21,519 nt of DNA from JAUWMI01 sp964630455 (lineage in GTDB: Bacteria; Sumerlaeota; Sumerlaeia; MWCT01; JAUWMI01). The notes beneath the pieces are model-generated. The model was not told the DNA's origin. It saw only the letters and a program-made list of their open reading frames with translations, and made no database searches. Both the position numbers and the translations under genes were made by a program. Positions 8,051 to 15,777 of this stretch are shown here, in pieces. Every line of letters begins with the position of its first letter. Positions within the stretch are counted from its first letter, which is position 1. The stretch lies in NCBI GenBank assembly GCA_964630455.1, contig CAZVVA010000042.1:1-21519 (forward strand), given 5' to 3'.

Positions 8051-9082
8051 TTTACGTTCATACGGTATTACGGTATCAAAAACCTGTTCTTCTTTGCCCA
8101 GGAGCAACGTCTTAATCGCTTTCAGAGTATCGCGTAGGTCATAAAAGGGTGTAGGATCATTGATCAGCAGGCTAACCGTGCCTTGGCCGCGGTCTATCTT
8201 TTCAAGGATGGTGTTTAGCTGGGCTGTGCCTGTATTCAGGTTTTCGCTTAGCTGAGCGAGCTGATTCTTGTTTTCACTGATAATGGTGTGCAGGTCATCT
8301 GCTGTTACGTGAACCTTGGCAAGAATTTCCTTAACCTTGGTAGTAATGGTATCACTCTGGCTCTGAATATCCGCCAGTGTTGACTTTATAAGAGAGCGGC
8401 TTTCCTCAAAGTCGGCACTGGTATCAATGATCATGCTATCTACACGTCTGATGATCTCATTCAGGCTTTCCGTAGCTTCTCTAAGGTTTTGTGCAGTTTC
8501 GCTGATATCGTCTGACGTTGCCCCTAGCATGCGATCCAGGCGGTTCGTAATGGAATCAAGTGAGACGAGCGTCCCGGAAAAGGCCTCTCGGTTTTCCTCA
8601 TCCGTTACAAAGGTTTTGACGGCTTGAATAGTTGCAGCCACGTCCTCGATTATGGTTGGCGCAAGACTCAGAACCTGGTACATGTCTACCGTCTCAGCTC
8701 CAAAAACAATGTCGCTGTCGTCCAGAAGCCGGTTATCAAAAGTGCCCGCATCAATGTCAACACGGGTTTCACCAATCAAGCCCGCAATGGACACACGGAT
8801 TACCGCATTGCTGAATATTTTCACTCCCTTTCTGATTCTCAAGACGACCTTGACTGGATACTCACCCTTAACATAGCTGATCTTTGCCACTTGGCCAGTT
8901 GCCGCACCATAAACATGCACTGGAGCACCAACTTCAAGGCCTCTAATTTGCTTGAAGTATACATGCAGTTCATACTTTGGCGTAAAGATATTGAACTGCT
9001 GGATGTTGACAGTAAAGATTATGAGTATAAGGAATGCAATAATGCTGAATAAGCCGATGATAATCTCAGTTTTTTGTCTCAC
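8045..9082 (-). CDS. mlaD: MlaD/MCE-domain lipid-binding protein
   Basis: A 345-residue protein with one N-terminal membrane helix (about 7-28) and an MCE domain (about 37-112: YELHVYFKQIRGLEVGAPV, YGAATGQVAKISY, IAGLIGETRVDI). A long helical, probably coiled-coil region follows (about 140-310: repeated ITNRLDRM, NLREATESLNEIIRRVD, NLNTGTAQLNTILEKID). Such proteins form hexameric rings in the periplasm that pass phospholipids between the membranes with the MlaFE ABC transporter. The domain and the two upstream genes support the assignment. Translation begins at GTG, with a good AAGGA seven bases upstream (9090-9094). The TGA of a 16-codon reading frame overlaps this start as GTGA. Confidence 0.92.
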   Translation of the reverse strand: MRQKTEIIIGLFSIIAFLILIIFTVNIQQFNIFTPKYELHVYFKQIRGLEVGAPVHVYGAATGQVAKISYVKGEYPVKVVLRIRKGVKIFSNAVIRVSIAGLIGETRVDIDAGTFDNRLLDDSDIVFGAETVDMYQVLSLAPTIIEDVAATIQAVKTFVTDEENREAFSGTLVSLDSITNRLDRMLGATSDDISETAQNLREATESLNEIIRRVDSMIIDTSADFEESRSLIKSTLADIQSQSDTITTKVKEILAKVHVTADDLHTIISENKNQLAQLSENLNTGTAQLNTILEKIDRGQGTVSLLINDPTPFYDLRDTLKAIKTLLLGKEEQVFDTVIPYERKP

Positions 9083-9129
9083 AGCTTTTTCCTTTTCAGC
9101 AAAACGATGAGGAGGCGTTTTTTGAGCAT
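9079..9129 (-). other. 16-codon reading frame overlapping the mlaD start
   Basis: ATG at 9129 opens a frame reading MLKKRLLIVLLKRKKL and ending in TGA at 9081-9079, which overlaps the GTG of mlaD by four bases (GTGA). The sequence before its ATG (AGAAAGAC) is a poor ribosome binding site. It could be a translated leader that couples mlaD translation to upstream translation, or chance. The peptide is cationic and hydrophobic but is not a recognised family. Confidence 0.2.
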
Positions 9130-9144
9130 GTCTTTCTGCCGCAC

Positions 9145-9564
9145 TTACTTAGTATCCTTGGCTCCTCGTCCTCGATGTGAGGGAGCAAAGAGTCGTTTGA
9201 GAAATGTTGCAAGGCCAGAGGGCCGGTTACGTTCTTTCAGCCGGCTCATAGTTTCCCCGCTCAGCCATCGACCGTGGCACACTGTACAGGCTTCTGTAGC
9301 AATATTGCCGCCAGCTAGCGATTTGATGCTAATCAGCCCCACTGATCCCTGGCAAATGGGACATATGAGCCGGGATGCGGGTTCAGTCTTGGACATCTGC
9401 TCCTTTGTAGGGCTGGGAAGATGCGATAGGGGATATTTCTTAATGATCACCTCTTCAAGGTCACTCACGTTAAACCAGCCGCCCCCACATTCCGCGCACG
9501 TCCAGACGTAAACGTTCTTCAATGGAATCCTCTGAAGATCAAAGGCACAATGCGGGCATTTCAT
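9145..9564 (-). CDS. TFIIB-type zinc-finger (zf-TFIIB) protein with two zinc ribbons
   Basis: A 139-residue protein with two copies of the bacterial zf-TFIIB module. Module 1: C3-P-H-C6 ... C23-AE-C26-GGGWFNVSDLEEV. Module 2: C68-PI-C71 ... C93-TV-C96-HGRWLSGETMSRL. The conserved pattern CxxC ... CxxCxGxWxxxxEL is complete in both, so each should bind one zinc ion. The tail is basic (KRLFAPSHRGRGAKDTK). There is no membrane segment. The role is unknown; the family occurs as small uncharacterised proteins and as domains next to membrane segments. The ATG overlaps the TGA of the ATPase gene (ATGA at 9561-9564), and mlaD follows after 62 bases, so it is co-transcribed with the lipid-transport genes. 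Confidence 0.85.
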   Translation of the reverse strand: MKCPHCAFDLQRIPLKNVYVWTCAECGGGWFNVSDLEEVIIKKYPLSHLPSPTKEQMSKTEPASRLICPICQGSVGLISIKSLAGGNIATEACTVCHGRWLSGETMSRLKERNRPSGLATFLKRLFAPSHRGRGAKDTK

Positions 9565-10313
9565 ACCAATCGCTCCTGCGCTATTGCTTCAGCCTGTCCG
9601 GCGATAAACTGACGAACATAAGGGTCTGAAGACCGCTTGATGTCTTGCGGAGTTCCCGTCGCAATGATTTTCCCACGATGAAGCATCGAAATCCTATCTG
9701 CTACCTTACAGGCACTCTGAATATCATGAGTGACCACCAGCGACGTAACGGAGAGTTTGCGCTGCAAGTCAAGTATAAGATTATTAATAGCATCTGCGTT
9801 GATCGGGTCAAGACCGGTCGTAGGTTCGTCGTACAACATGATTTCTGGATTCGCCGCAAGGGCACGTGCAAGACTAACCCGCTTTTTCATACCACCACTT
9901 AATTCTGCAGGCGTCATTTCTTCAACCTCTTCGAGATTAACAAGAGCTAGTTTCTCTCGCACAATGCTGTCAATCTGAGAAGGAGTGAGCAGCGAGTTTT
10001 CGTCAAGAGCAAAGCCCACGTTCCCGCGTACGCTCATTGAATCGAAAAGCGCAGAGCTCTGGAACAACATGCCAACGAACTTGCGCACCTCCTGGAGCGA
10101 GTGGCGATTGCGATAATCAGCACGAATGCCCCGAAGAATAATAGTACCCTCGTCAGGCTCCATGAGCCCTATAATAATTTTGAGCAGAACGGATTTCCCT
10201 TCGCCGCTGCCACCGATGATGACACGCGTCTCACCTTTCTGGACGTGCAGATCAATTCCATCCAGTACAGCGTGCTGGTCGAAACTCTTTTTGAGGCCTT
10301 GAATCTGAATCAT
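9561..10313 (-). CDS. mlaF: MlaF-type ABC transporter ATP-binding protein
   Basis: A 250-residue ABC ATPase with a complete set of motifs: Walker A GGSGEGKS at 34-41, Q-loop Q85 in MLFQSSALFDSMSV, signature LSGGMKKRVSLARAL at 138-152, Walker B IMLYDEPTTGLDP at 158-170, and switch histidine H196 in VTHD. The FQSSALFDSMSVRGNVGF and LSGGMKKR wording is typical of the Mla/Mce (MlaF, TtgA-like/Ttg2A) subfamily that energises lipid transport. The expected permease MlaE is not encoded next to it: the gene upstream is a glycosyltransferase. The ATG at 10313 has only a poor GAGC ribosome binding site, and overlaps the stop of a five-codon frame. A promoter lies about 75-105 bases upstream. Confidence 0.92.
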   Translation of the reverse strand: MIQIQGLKKSFDQHAVLDGIDLHVQKGETRVIIGGSGEGKSVLLKIIIGLMEPDEGTIILRGIRADYRNRHSLQEVRKFVGMLFQSSALFDSMSVRGNVGFALDENSLLTPSQIDSIVREKLALVNLEEVEEMTPAELSGGMKKRVSLARALAANPEIMLYDEPTTGLDPINADAINNLILDLQRKLSVTSLVVTHDIQSACKVADRISMLHRGKIIATGTPQDIKRSSDPYVRQFIAGQAEAIAQERLV

Positions 10314-10327
10314 CCGATTTTGCTCAT
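10310..10327 (-). other. Five-codon mini-ORF overlapping the mlaF start
   Basis: ATG at 10327, preceded by AGGA (10332-10335) at a 4-base distance, reads MSKIG and stops at TGA overlapping the mlaF ATG (ATGA). mlaF itself has a weaker ribosome binding site, so ribosomes that finish the mini-ORF could restart on mlaF. This is seen in sequence but its use is speculative. Confidence 0.25.
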
Positions 10328-10386
10328 TTGTTCCTGATGGAAAAACGTTAAATTTGCCGAGTGTGATATCTACGTAACTCCACTGC

Positions 10387-10416
10387 TTTATAAGATAAAA
10401 ATATTTAATAAGTCAA
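10387..10416 (-). promoter_or_regulatory. Sigma70-type promoter for the mlaF operon
   Basis: On the minus strand, TTGACT (10416-10411) is followed after 18 bases by TATAAA (10392-10387). Each box matches the consensus in five of six positions, and the spacer is very A+T-rich. Transcription would begin near 10380, giving a leader of roughly 65-70 bases before the mlaF ATG. The site lies just after the end of the large glycosyltransferase gene, so mlaF probably starts a separate transcription unit. Confidence 0.65.
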
Positions 10417-10442
10417 ATAGAACTTTATGTGCTGTCCCTTGT

Positions 10443-10475
10443 GCGATCCGAATTGGAAAGTGAGCTTTAGATCGC
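10443..10475. repeat. Short inverted repeat after the large glycosyltransferase
   Basis: GCGATC (10443-10448) and GATCGC (10470-10475) form a six-base inverted repeat with a 21-base loop between the glycosyltransferase stop and the mlaF promoter. There is no adjacent T-run, so it is not a canonical terminator. It could be an operator or chance. Confidence 0.25.
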
Positions 10476-10511
10476 CCACCGCGTCGCCTGTCTCACATAA
10501 CGCAAGGTCGG

Positions 10512-12869
10512 CTATCGTAAGGCGATCCAGTTAATCTGAATGCCAAGTTCGCGCCAATCCCTTGAGTCGAGGGTCTCTGCAGGAATCCAGATAGGGGTGC
10601 GTATGCACACTCTGTTTGGGCCGGTATGGAAGACCGGCGGCACTGGAATTGTGCGCTCAACCCATCCATTTTCAATCAGCACTGGCGGCAGCGGGGTTCC
10701 GTTAATGCTGATCTCCAGCATGGGGGACTTGATGGAATCGGGAAATTTGCTGATGAAATTCAAGACTAGTGTCTTGACCTGGGCTGCTTCCTCCAGCAGA
10801 GGGAGAGTTATCACTGCGGTATGCCAGGTCCAGCGCAACGTCGTGTCATCAAAGGCTTCTGCAGAATACCATCCCTCATTGACCAAGGTCTTGTCCGCAG
10901 GGGAGCCAATGTCGTAAAAGGCCAGGTATCCCTTTTTACAAAACGGCTTCAAGTCAGCGTGTACACAGCTAAGCCAATGAAAGTGAAAACCGAGGGGACG
11001 GTCGTCGTCGCTCCGAAAGTACTCTTTTGGAATCCATGTCGAGGAATTGCAGGAGACCGTGAGGGAATTCTGAGGTTGTTGAAACAGAACGTAGAAGTAA
11101 AAGGGGCTGTACGTAGTAACCGCCTTGCGCTGTTCGTAGAAACAGTCATTCACTTCAATCTCTAAGTTGTAGTCGGTTATCTCTTCGGGATGAGAAAAGC
11201 CTGCCTTGAGCCCAAGGAGGTAAAGGCCCGGCTCGAGTGCCACTGGAAAACGGAACACACTCTGTTCACCAACAGTCCAGCGGTATGGTGAGTATTCGCT
11301 ATCAATTCGCAATGTGCCAAACCCAGGGTTGTAATCAAATGATCCTGATTCCGCACCCAGGAACACCAGAAACTCCTGGCTGACAAGCTCATCCCTGCTC
11401 GCATCTTCCCGAAGTGAATACCATCGTCGCAGCTTTTCAAAATCCGTTCCACGATGTACGGATAACGTATATATGTACTCAAACAGAACTGTACTGGTTG
11501 AACAGTGATCAAGCACGTCGAGCAAGAGCCTGGGAAATACGGCATCTTCTGGTTTGGCGTTATTAAGCTGAAACAGGAAAAAGCGCTGCGGTTTTTCCTC
11601 AGCCTGCCCCATAAATGAGCTCAATTCAATGATTGGATGGTCATATCTGGAGTAGTGTAAATAGCCGTTCATCCAGTGGCTGCCTAGGGCAATCAGCGGA
11701 TCCTCAGGGCGAACCTCCAGGTCAATAATCCGCGTCAGCTTGCGCCAGTGAGGTTTGTGATTCTTGAGATTTTGAATCCACGCAAATGCAATACCGTTGA
11801 TGGCGATTGTCACAAGCAACATGGTCTTAATCCATTGTGTTCTCAATCGTAACCTAACAAGAAGTGCGGAGAGAAGAAGGACGAATGGGATAAGCGAGAC
11901 GATAATATAGCGGGAAGCCAGGAAGAATTTGATCGAGGAATATGAGAGTACAAACATGAAAACGACGGGGAAAATGGCAGTGCAAAGGAGAAAAATCAGA
12001 CCCGAGCGCGGGGTTTTATCACGCCAGATACCCCAATTCCCCCATACCAAAATCAAAAACAACAGGCCGTAGATCGCCCACATCCACCACGCTTCCTGTG
12101 TTGCATAAAAGTAGTACGAGAATGCGATAAAGAAGCTCCGTGGCAAATCGCTCAGCGAGGGTGTGGGGATCCACGCGATCTTGCCGAGATTATTCGTGGC
12201 CTGTATCAGCACGAGGGGAAGCAACGGGAGCACGGCCACTCCGGTGACGAGCAGGCTGCTGAGGAAACCTTTCCGGAGAACAGTGTTGCCTCTGTTTTTT
12301 ATAACGTACAAGACAAACAGGTACTCACCGAAAATGAAAAAGGCTGCATGATGGTGCGTATAGAGCGCCATGGCATTGAAGAGCGCAGCTATAAGCCAAC
12401 CGCGCCTCATTTGTCCCGACATAGCCTTTACAAGAAAATATGCCGCGAACACGAGCATAGCTGTATAGGCGGTATACATGCGCAACTCTTGTGAATAGTA
12501 GATGTGAAATGGATTCACAGCTACTAGAAGAGCCGAATACAGGCCAACGCTTCGGGAGAACAATTGCGAGCCGAGCAGATAGACACCCCAAATCCCAAGC
12601 AGTGCCCAAACGATAGATAGGCTTCTCAGGTTCAGTACATTCTCCAGGATGCCTGACCAGCCTTTGAGCATAAGAAAGTAGAGTGGGGGAGAGGTATCCC
12701 TTGAGAGCTCAGAGATCAACTGGGAGAGAGAAAGATGCGAGACCTCGTAGGTAAAGACTTCATCGTACCACAGGTCGCGCGTGTCAAGCGTGTGAAAGCG
12801 AAGAAATCCTGCGGCAAACAGAATAAGAAGCAGGGCAAGAACATGGCGAATTCTCGACGAATTGCTCAT
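10512..12869 (-). CDS. GT-C type membrane glycosyltransferase with C-terminal tandem beta modules
   Basis: A 785-residue protein from the ATG at 12869. An upstream GTG at 12881 is less likely because a GGAG ribosome binding site lies between the two. The N-terminal part (about 1-370) is polytopic, with GT-C hallmarks: LWYDEVFTYE in the first outside loop (D36-E37), DTSPPLYFLMLKGW near 58-71, and HIYYSQELRMYT near 122-133. These are typical of polyprenyl-phosphate-sugar-dependent transferases of the PMT superfamily. After the last helix, residues of about 370-505 form a soluble region. Two similar beta-rich modules follow (about 510-634 and 651-784). Both open with an RWT strand and close with WIPxxxxxSxDxRxLG(F/I)xxxW. 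The soluble part should face the periplasm. The product is unknown; surface polysaccharide or glycolipid decoration is likely. It has its own promoter at 12901-12930. Confidence 0.85.
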   Translation of the reverse strand: MSNSSRIRHVLALLLILFAAGFLRFHTLDTRDLWYDEVFTYEVSHLSLSQLISELSRDTSPPLYFLMLKGWSGILENVLNLRSLSIVWALLGIWGVYLLGSQLFSRSVGLYSALLVAVNPFHIYYSQELRMYTAYTAMLVFAAYFLVKAMSGQMRRGWLIAALFNAMALYTHHHAAFFIFGEYLFVLYVIKNRGNTVLRKGFLSSLLVTGVAVLPLLPLVLIQATNNLGKIAWIPTPSLSDLPRSFFIAFSYYFYATQEAWWMWAIYGLLFLILVWGNWGIWRDKTPRSGLIFLLCTAIFPVVFMFVLSYSSIKFFLASRYIIVSLIPFVLLLSALLVRLRLRTQWIKTMLLVTIAINGIAFAWIQNLKNHKPHWRKLTRIIDLEVRPEDPLIALGSHWMNGYLHYSRYDHPIIELSSFMGQAEEKPQRFFLFQLNNAKPEDAVFPRLLLDVLDHCSTSTVLFEYIYTLSVHRGTDFEKLRRWYSLREDASRDELVSQEFLVFLGAESGSFDYNPGFGTLRIDSEYSPYRWTVGEQSVFRFPVALEPGLYLLGLKAGFSHPEEITDYNLEIEVNDCFYEQRKAVTTYSPFYFYVLFQQPQNSLTVSCNSSTWIPKEYFRSDDDRPLGFHFHWLSCVHADLKPFCKKGYLAFYDIGSPADKTLVNEGWYSAEAFDDTTLRWTWHTAVITLPLLEEAAQVKTLVLNFISKFPDSIKSPMLEISINGTPLPPVLIENGWVERTIPVPPVFHTGPNRVCIRTPIWIPAETLDSRDWRELGIQINWIALR
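10518..11342 (-). repeat. Two divergent tandem protein modules at the glycosyltransferase C-terminus
   Basis: Module 1 is encoded at about 10968-11342 and module 2 at about 10518-10919. Aligned by eye, the matching pairs are YRWTVGEQSVFRFPV with LRWTWHTAVITLPL, LEIEVND with LEISING, NSLTVSCN with NRVCIRTP, and TWIPKEYFRSDDDRPLGF with IWIPAETLDSRDWRELGI. The order and spacing are the same, which implies an old duplication of a jelly-roll-like beta-sandwich. Confidence 0.65.
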
Positions 12870-12875
12870 ACATAA

Positions 12876-12879
12876 CTCC
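12876..12879 (-). promoter_or_regulatory. Ribosome binding site deciding the glycosyltransferase start
   Basis: GGAG on the minus strand ends 6 bases before the ATG at 12869. The alternative GTG at 12881 would place this motif inside the coding region, and it has no such motif upstream of its own. This supports the ATG. Confidence 0.7.
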
Positions 12880-12900
12880 ACTGGTGCTTAATCGGACAAA

Positions 12901-12930
12901 ATGTTAGCACAGCACTATGCCGACTGTAAA
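12901..12930 (-). promoter_or_regulatory. Sigma70-type promoter for the large glycosyltransferase
   Basis: TTTACA (12930-12925) and TAACAT (12906-12901) on the minus strand are separated by 18 bases. They match consensus in five and four of six positions. The predicted start would be near 12893, leaving a leader of about 24 bases with the GGAG ribosome binding site. It lies in the divergent region shared with pgk. Confidence 0.55.
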
Positions 12931-13002
12931 GCAAACTTTTATCGCTTGCACGTGAACCTCTGTCCCAGTACTGTGCTTGAGCAGTTATTGAGGAAAAAGC
13001 TA

Positions 13003-13031
13003 TTGACTACCACCGCGAAGTGCAATATTTA
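13003..13031 (+). promoter_or_regulatory. Possible promoter for pgk and downstream genes
   Basis: TTGACT (13003-13008) is a good -35 box. After 17 bases comes TATTTA (13026-13031), a poor -10 box in an A+T-rich stretch. The position, about 95 bases before the pgk start and divergent from the glycosyltransferase promoter, makes it plausible. Confidence 0.4.
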
Positions 13032-13124
13032 AATTATTTTTGATCACGGTGGCAGAAAATTGATACGCTTCTGAATCTGCAGAAAATGGCGATTTCCGTA
13101 TTTCGCCTTAAGGGGTATGTCACA

Positions 13125-14312
13125 ATGGCTAAGCGAACCGTTACCCAATTAGAGCTCAAAGGAAAACGGGTATTTGTTCGGGTTGATTTCAATGTTCCCC
13201 TCGATGGGCAGGGTCGTATAACTGATGATAGCCGTATTCAGGCATCATTACCAAGCATACGCTACATTCTCGACCAAGGCGGGAGAGCTATTCTAGCGTC
13301 ACACCTGGGCCGGCCAAAAGGCAAAATTAAGGAGTCGCTCAGGCTGCGGCCTGTGGTAAAGCGACTGTCCGAGATTCTGGGACAAGAGGTCAAGATGGCG
13401 CCAGATTGCATAGGGCCTGAGGTTGAAAAGATGGTCGCGGCACTGCGAGACGGCGAGGCAATACTTTTGGAGAATCTCCGATTTCATGAAGAGGAGACGA
13501 AGAATGACGAAGGATTCTCAAAGCAGCTTGCTGCGTTGGCAGATTTGTACGTCAATGACGCTTTTGGCACGGCGCACCGTGCCCATGCTTCGACCGTAGG
13601 AATCACCCGTTTCGTATCACAGAATGCGGCAGGATTTCTGATTGAAAAGGAGCTCAAATACCTGGGTGAGGCGCTGGAGTCGCCAGCCAGGCCTCTCGTG
13701 GCGATTCTCGGCGGAGCAAAAGTATCAACCAAGATTGGTGTTATTAAGAATCTTCTGAAAAAAGTTGATGCGCTACTCATCGGCGGCGGAATGGCATATA
13801 CTTTTCTTAAGGCAAAGGGACTGGAGATTGGCAAGTCTTTACTGAAAGAAGAAACTTTGGAGGCTGCGAAAGAAATTCTACAGGACGTTGAAAAAGCACC
13901 CGAGGTTTTTCAGCTGCCGACTGATTGCCTGGTAGCTGATAAATTCGATCCTACAGCCAGCACCCGTGTAGTGCCAGTCACGGAGATCCCAAGAGAGTGG
14001 CAGGGTGTGGATATCGGACCTCAAACTTATGAACAATTCGCCGGGGAAATCAAGAGAGCAAAAACAGTCGTTTGGAATGGCCCAGTTGGGGTGTTTGAAA
14101 TTGATAAATTTGCCGAAGGCACGAAAAAAATTGCTCAGCTATTGGCTGGGTTGGATGCGACAACGATTATTGGCGGGGGTGACACCGCTGCGGCGGTCAA
14201 CCAATATGGGCTGGCTAATAAGATGACGCACGTTTCGACTGGCGGGGGAGCGTCGCTGGAGTTTCTTGAGGGAAAGGAGCTGCCGGGAATTGCTGCGCTT
14301 TCGGAGGCGTAG
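13125..14312 (+). CDS. pgk: Phosphoglycerate kinase
   Basis: A 395-residue enzyme converting 1,3-bisphosphoglycerate plus ADP to 3-phosphoglycerate plus ATP in glycolysis, and the reverse in gluconeogenesis or carbon fixation. Motifs in order: VRVDFNVPLD at 18-27, SHLGRPKG at 59-66, ENLRFHEEE at 116-124, NDAFGTAHRAHAST at 144-157, GGAKVSTKIG, GGGMAYTFLKA, VWNGPVGVFE, and the nucleotide-binding end IIGGGDTAAAV and STGGGASLEFLEGKELPG. The start at 13125 (MAKRTVTQL) is chosen because family members begin there and AAGGGG lies 9 bases upstream; an ATG at 13086 would add 13 unrelated residues. No gap or tpiA gene is next to it; the downstream gene is hemL, 119 bases on. Confidence 0.98.
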   Translation: MAKRTVTQLELKGKRVFVRVDFNVPLDGQGRITDDSRIQASLPSIRYILDQGGRAILASHLGRPKGKIKESLRLRPVVKRLSEILGQEVKMAPDCIGPEVEKMVAALRDGEAILLENLRFHEEETKNDEGFSKQLAALADLYVNDAFGTAHRAHASTVGITRFVSQNAAGFLIEKELKYLGEALESPARPLVAILGGAKVSTKIGVIKNLLKKVDALLIGGGMAYTFLKAKGLEIGKSLLKEETLEAAKEILQDVEKAPEVFQLPTDCLVADKFDPTASTRVVPVTEIPREWQGVDIGPQTYEQFAGEIKRAKTVVWNGPVGVFEIDKFAEGTKKIAQLLAGLDATTIIGGGDTAAAVNQYGLANKMTHVSTGGGASLEFLEGKELPGIAALSEA

Positions 14313-14431
14313 TAGTGAAACAACACCGCCCTGTGTCGAATAATTTGGACTATGAGGCGGCTGGCTGGTATCAGGCTGCGTAAAGACATAAGACATGAAC
14401 CCCAAGCGTCCTGCTGGCAGAGATTTCATAA

Positions 14432-15727
14432 ATGAAACGTAACTTGACAAAATCGGGTCAGCTTTTTCAAGAGGCAGAAGCATATATCCCGGGTGGGGTA
14501 AATAGCCCTGTGCGGGCGTTTCGTGCTGTTGGAGGCAAGCCGCTATTTATTTGCTCGGGGAAGGGCTCGAAAATTATTGATGCTGATGGAAATGAGTACA
14601 TTGACTATGTCTGCTCGTGGGGCCCGCTAATTCTAGGACACGCCCATCCGAATGTGGTTCGTGCTATAACCGAAGCCGCAAAACAAGGAACCTCCTTTGG
14701 TGCCCCGACGGAGCATGAAACAGAGCTGGCGTGCCTGATCTGTGAAGCAATTGATTCAGTTGAACAGGTGCGCCTGGTGAACTCTGGCACGGAAGCTACG
14801 ATGTCGGCCATCCGGCTGGCACGAGGCGTAACTGGACGCGATAAGATCATAAAGTTTAACGGCTGCTATCACGGGCATGTGGACAGTCTGCTGGTAAAGG
14901 CCGGGTCAGGCGCTACTACGTTGGGAATTCCCGATAGCCCCGGAGTCACACGTGGAACTTCCAGCGATACCGTTGGTCTGGAATATAATAATCTGGATGC
15001 TGTGGAGCATGTCTTTCGTCGTGAAGGCGACCGGATTGCTGCGGTAATTGTCGAGCCAGTGGCTGGGAACATGGGTGTAGTTCCTCCTCGTCCGGGATTC
15101 CTGGAAGGGCTGCGCGAGCTCACGAGAAAATCCGGCGCATTATTGATCTTCGATGAAGTCATCACGGGTTTTCGGCTAGCGTATGGTGGTGCTCAGGCGC
15201 GTTACGGAATCCAACCTGATCTCACAACTCTGGGAAAGATCATCGGAGGCGGCCTGCCGGTGGGTGCGTATGGGGGAGCGCGACAAATTATGCAGGCAAT
15301 CGCGCCAACAGGTAAAGTTTATCAGGCAGGCACGCTTTCCGGCAATCCACTGGCAGTAAGCGCTGGGTTGGCCACCTTGCGTATTATGAAGGAACATGGG
15401 GTGTATGAGAGACTTGAGCAGATGGGGGCGGTTCTTGAGGATGGATTGCGTGATGCAGCTAGGGAGGCGGGCGTTAATGCTTATTGCACGAGAGTGGGTT
15501 CAATGCTTTGTACGTTTTTCACAGATCAGCCCGTGCTGGACTACCGTACTGCCCTCACAGCGAGTGTAGAAAAGTACCGCCAGTTTTTCCACGGAATGCT
15601 TCAGCGCGGTGTGTATCTCGCACCCTCACAGTTCGAAACCTGCTTTATTTCCCTGGCCCATACGGACGAAGATATTGCTAAGACGCTATCCGCTGTCCGC
15701 GAGACTTTAAAGACACTGCCCGGTTAG
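14432..15727 (+). CDS. hemL: Glutamate-1-semialdehyde 2,1-aminomutase
   Basis: A 431-residue PLP enzyme that turns glutamate-1-semialdehyde into 5-aminolevulinate in the C5 pathway of tetrapyrrole (haem, cobalamin) synthesis. Family markers: PGGVNSPVRAF at 20-30, NSGTEATMSAIRLARG at 117-132, NGCYHGHVD at 143-151, DEVITGFR at 241-248, the PLP lysine K269 in TLGKIIGGGLPVGAYGG, and GTLSGNPLA near 300-308. The length matches HemL (about 425-432) and these motifs separate it from other class III aminotransferases. The ribosome binding site is weak (AGAG). It follows pgk and precedes the Na/Pi transporter by 50 bases, so it may be in one transcription unit. Confidence 0.97.
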   Translation: MKRNLTKSGQLFQEAEAYIPGGVNSPVRAFRAVGGKPLFICSGKGSKIIDADGNEYIDYVCSWGPLILGHAHPNVVRAITEAAKQGTSFGAPTEHETELACLICEAIDSVEQVRLVNSGTEATMSAIRLARGVTGRDKIIKFNGCYHGHVDSLLVKAGSGATTLGIPDSPGVTRGTSSDTVGLEYNNLDAVEHVFRREGDRIAAVIVEPVAGNMGVVPPRPGFLEGLRELTRKSGALLIFDEVITGFRLAYGGAQARYGIQPDLTTLGKIIGGGLPVGAYGGARQIMQAIAPTGKVYQAGTLSGNPLAVSAGLATLRIMKEHGVYERLEQMGAVLEDGLRDAAREAGVNAYCTRVGSMLCTFFTDQPVLDYRTALTASVEKYRQFFHGMLQRGVYLAPSQFETCFISLAHTDEDIAKTLSAVRETLKTLPG

Positions 15728-15777
15728 CGGCAAAGGAAAGAATTTTTTGCTATTGGTTTAGAATCAGGGCATATTAA

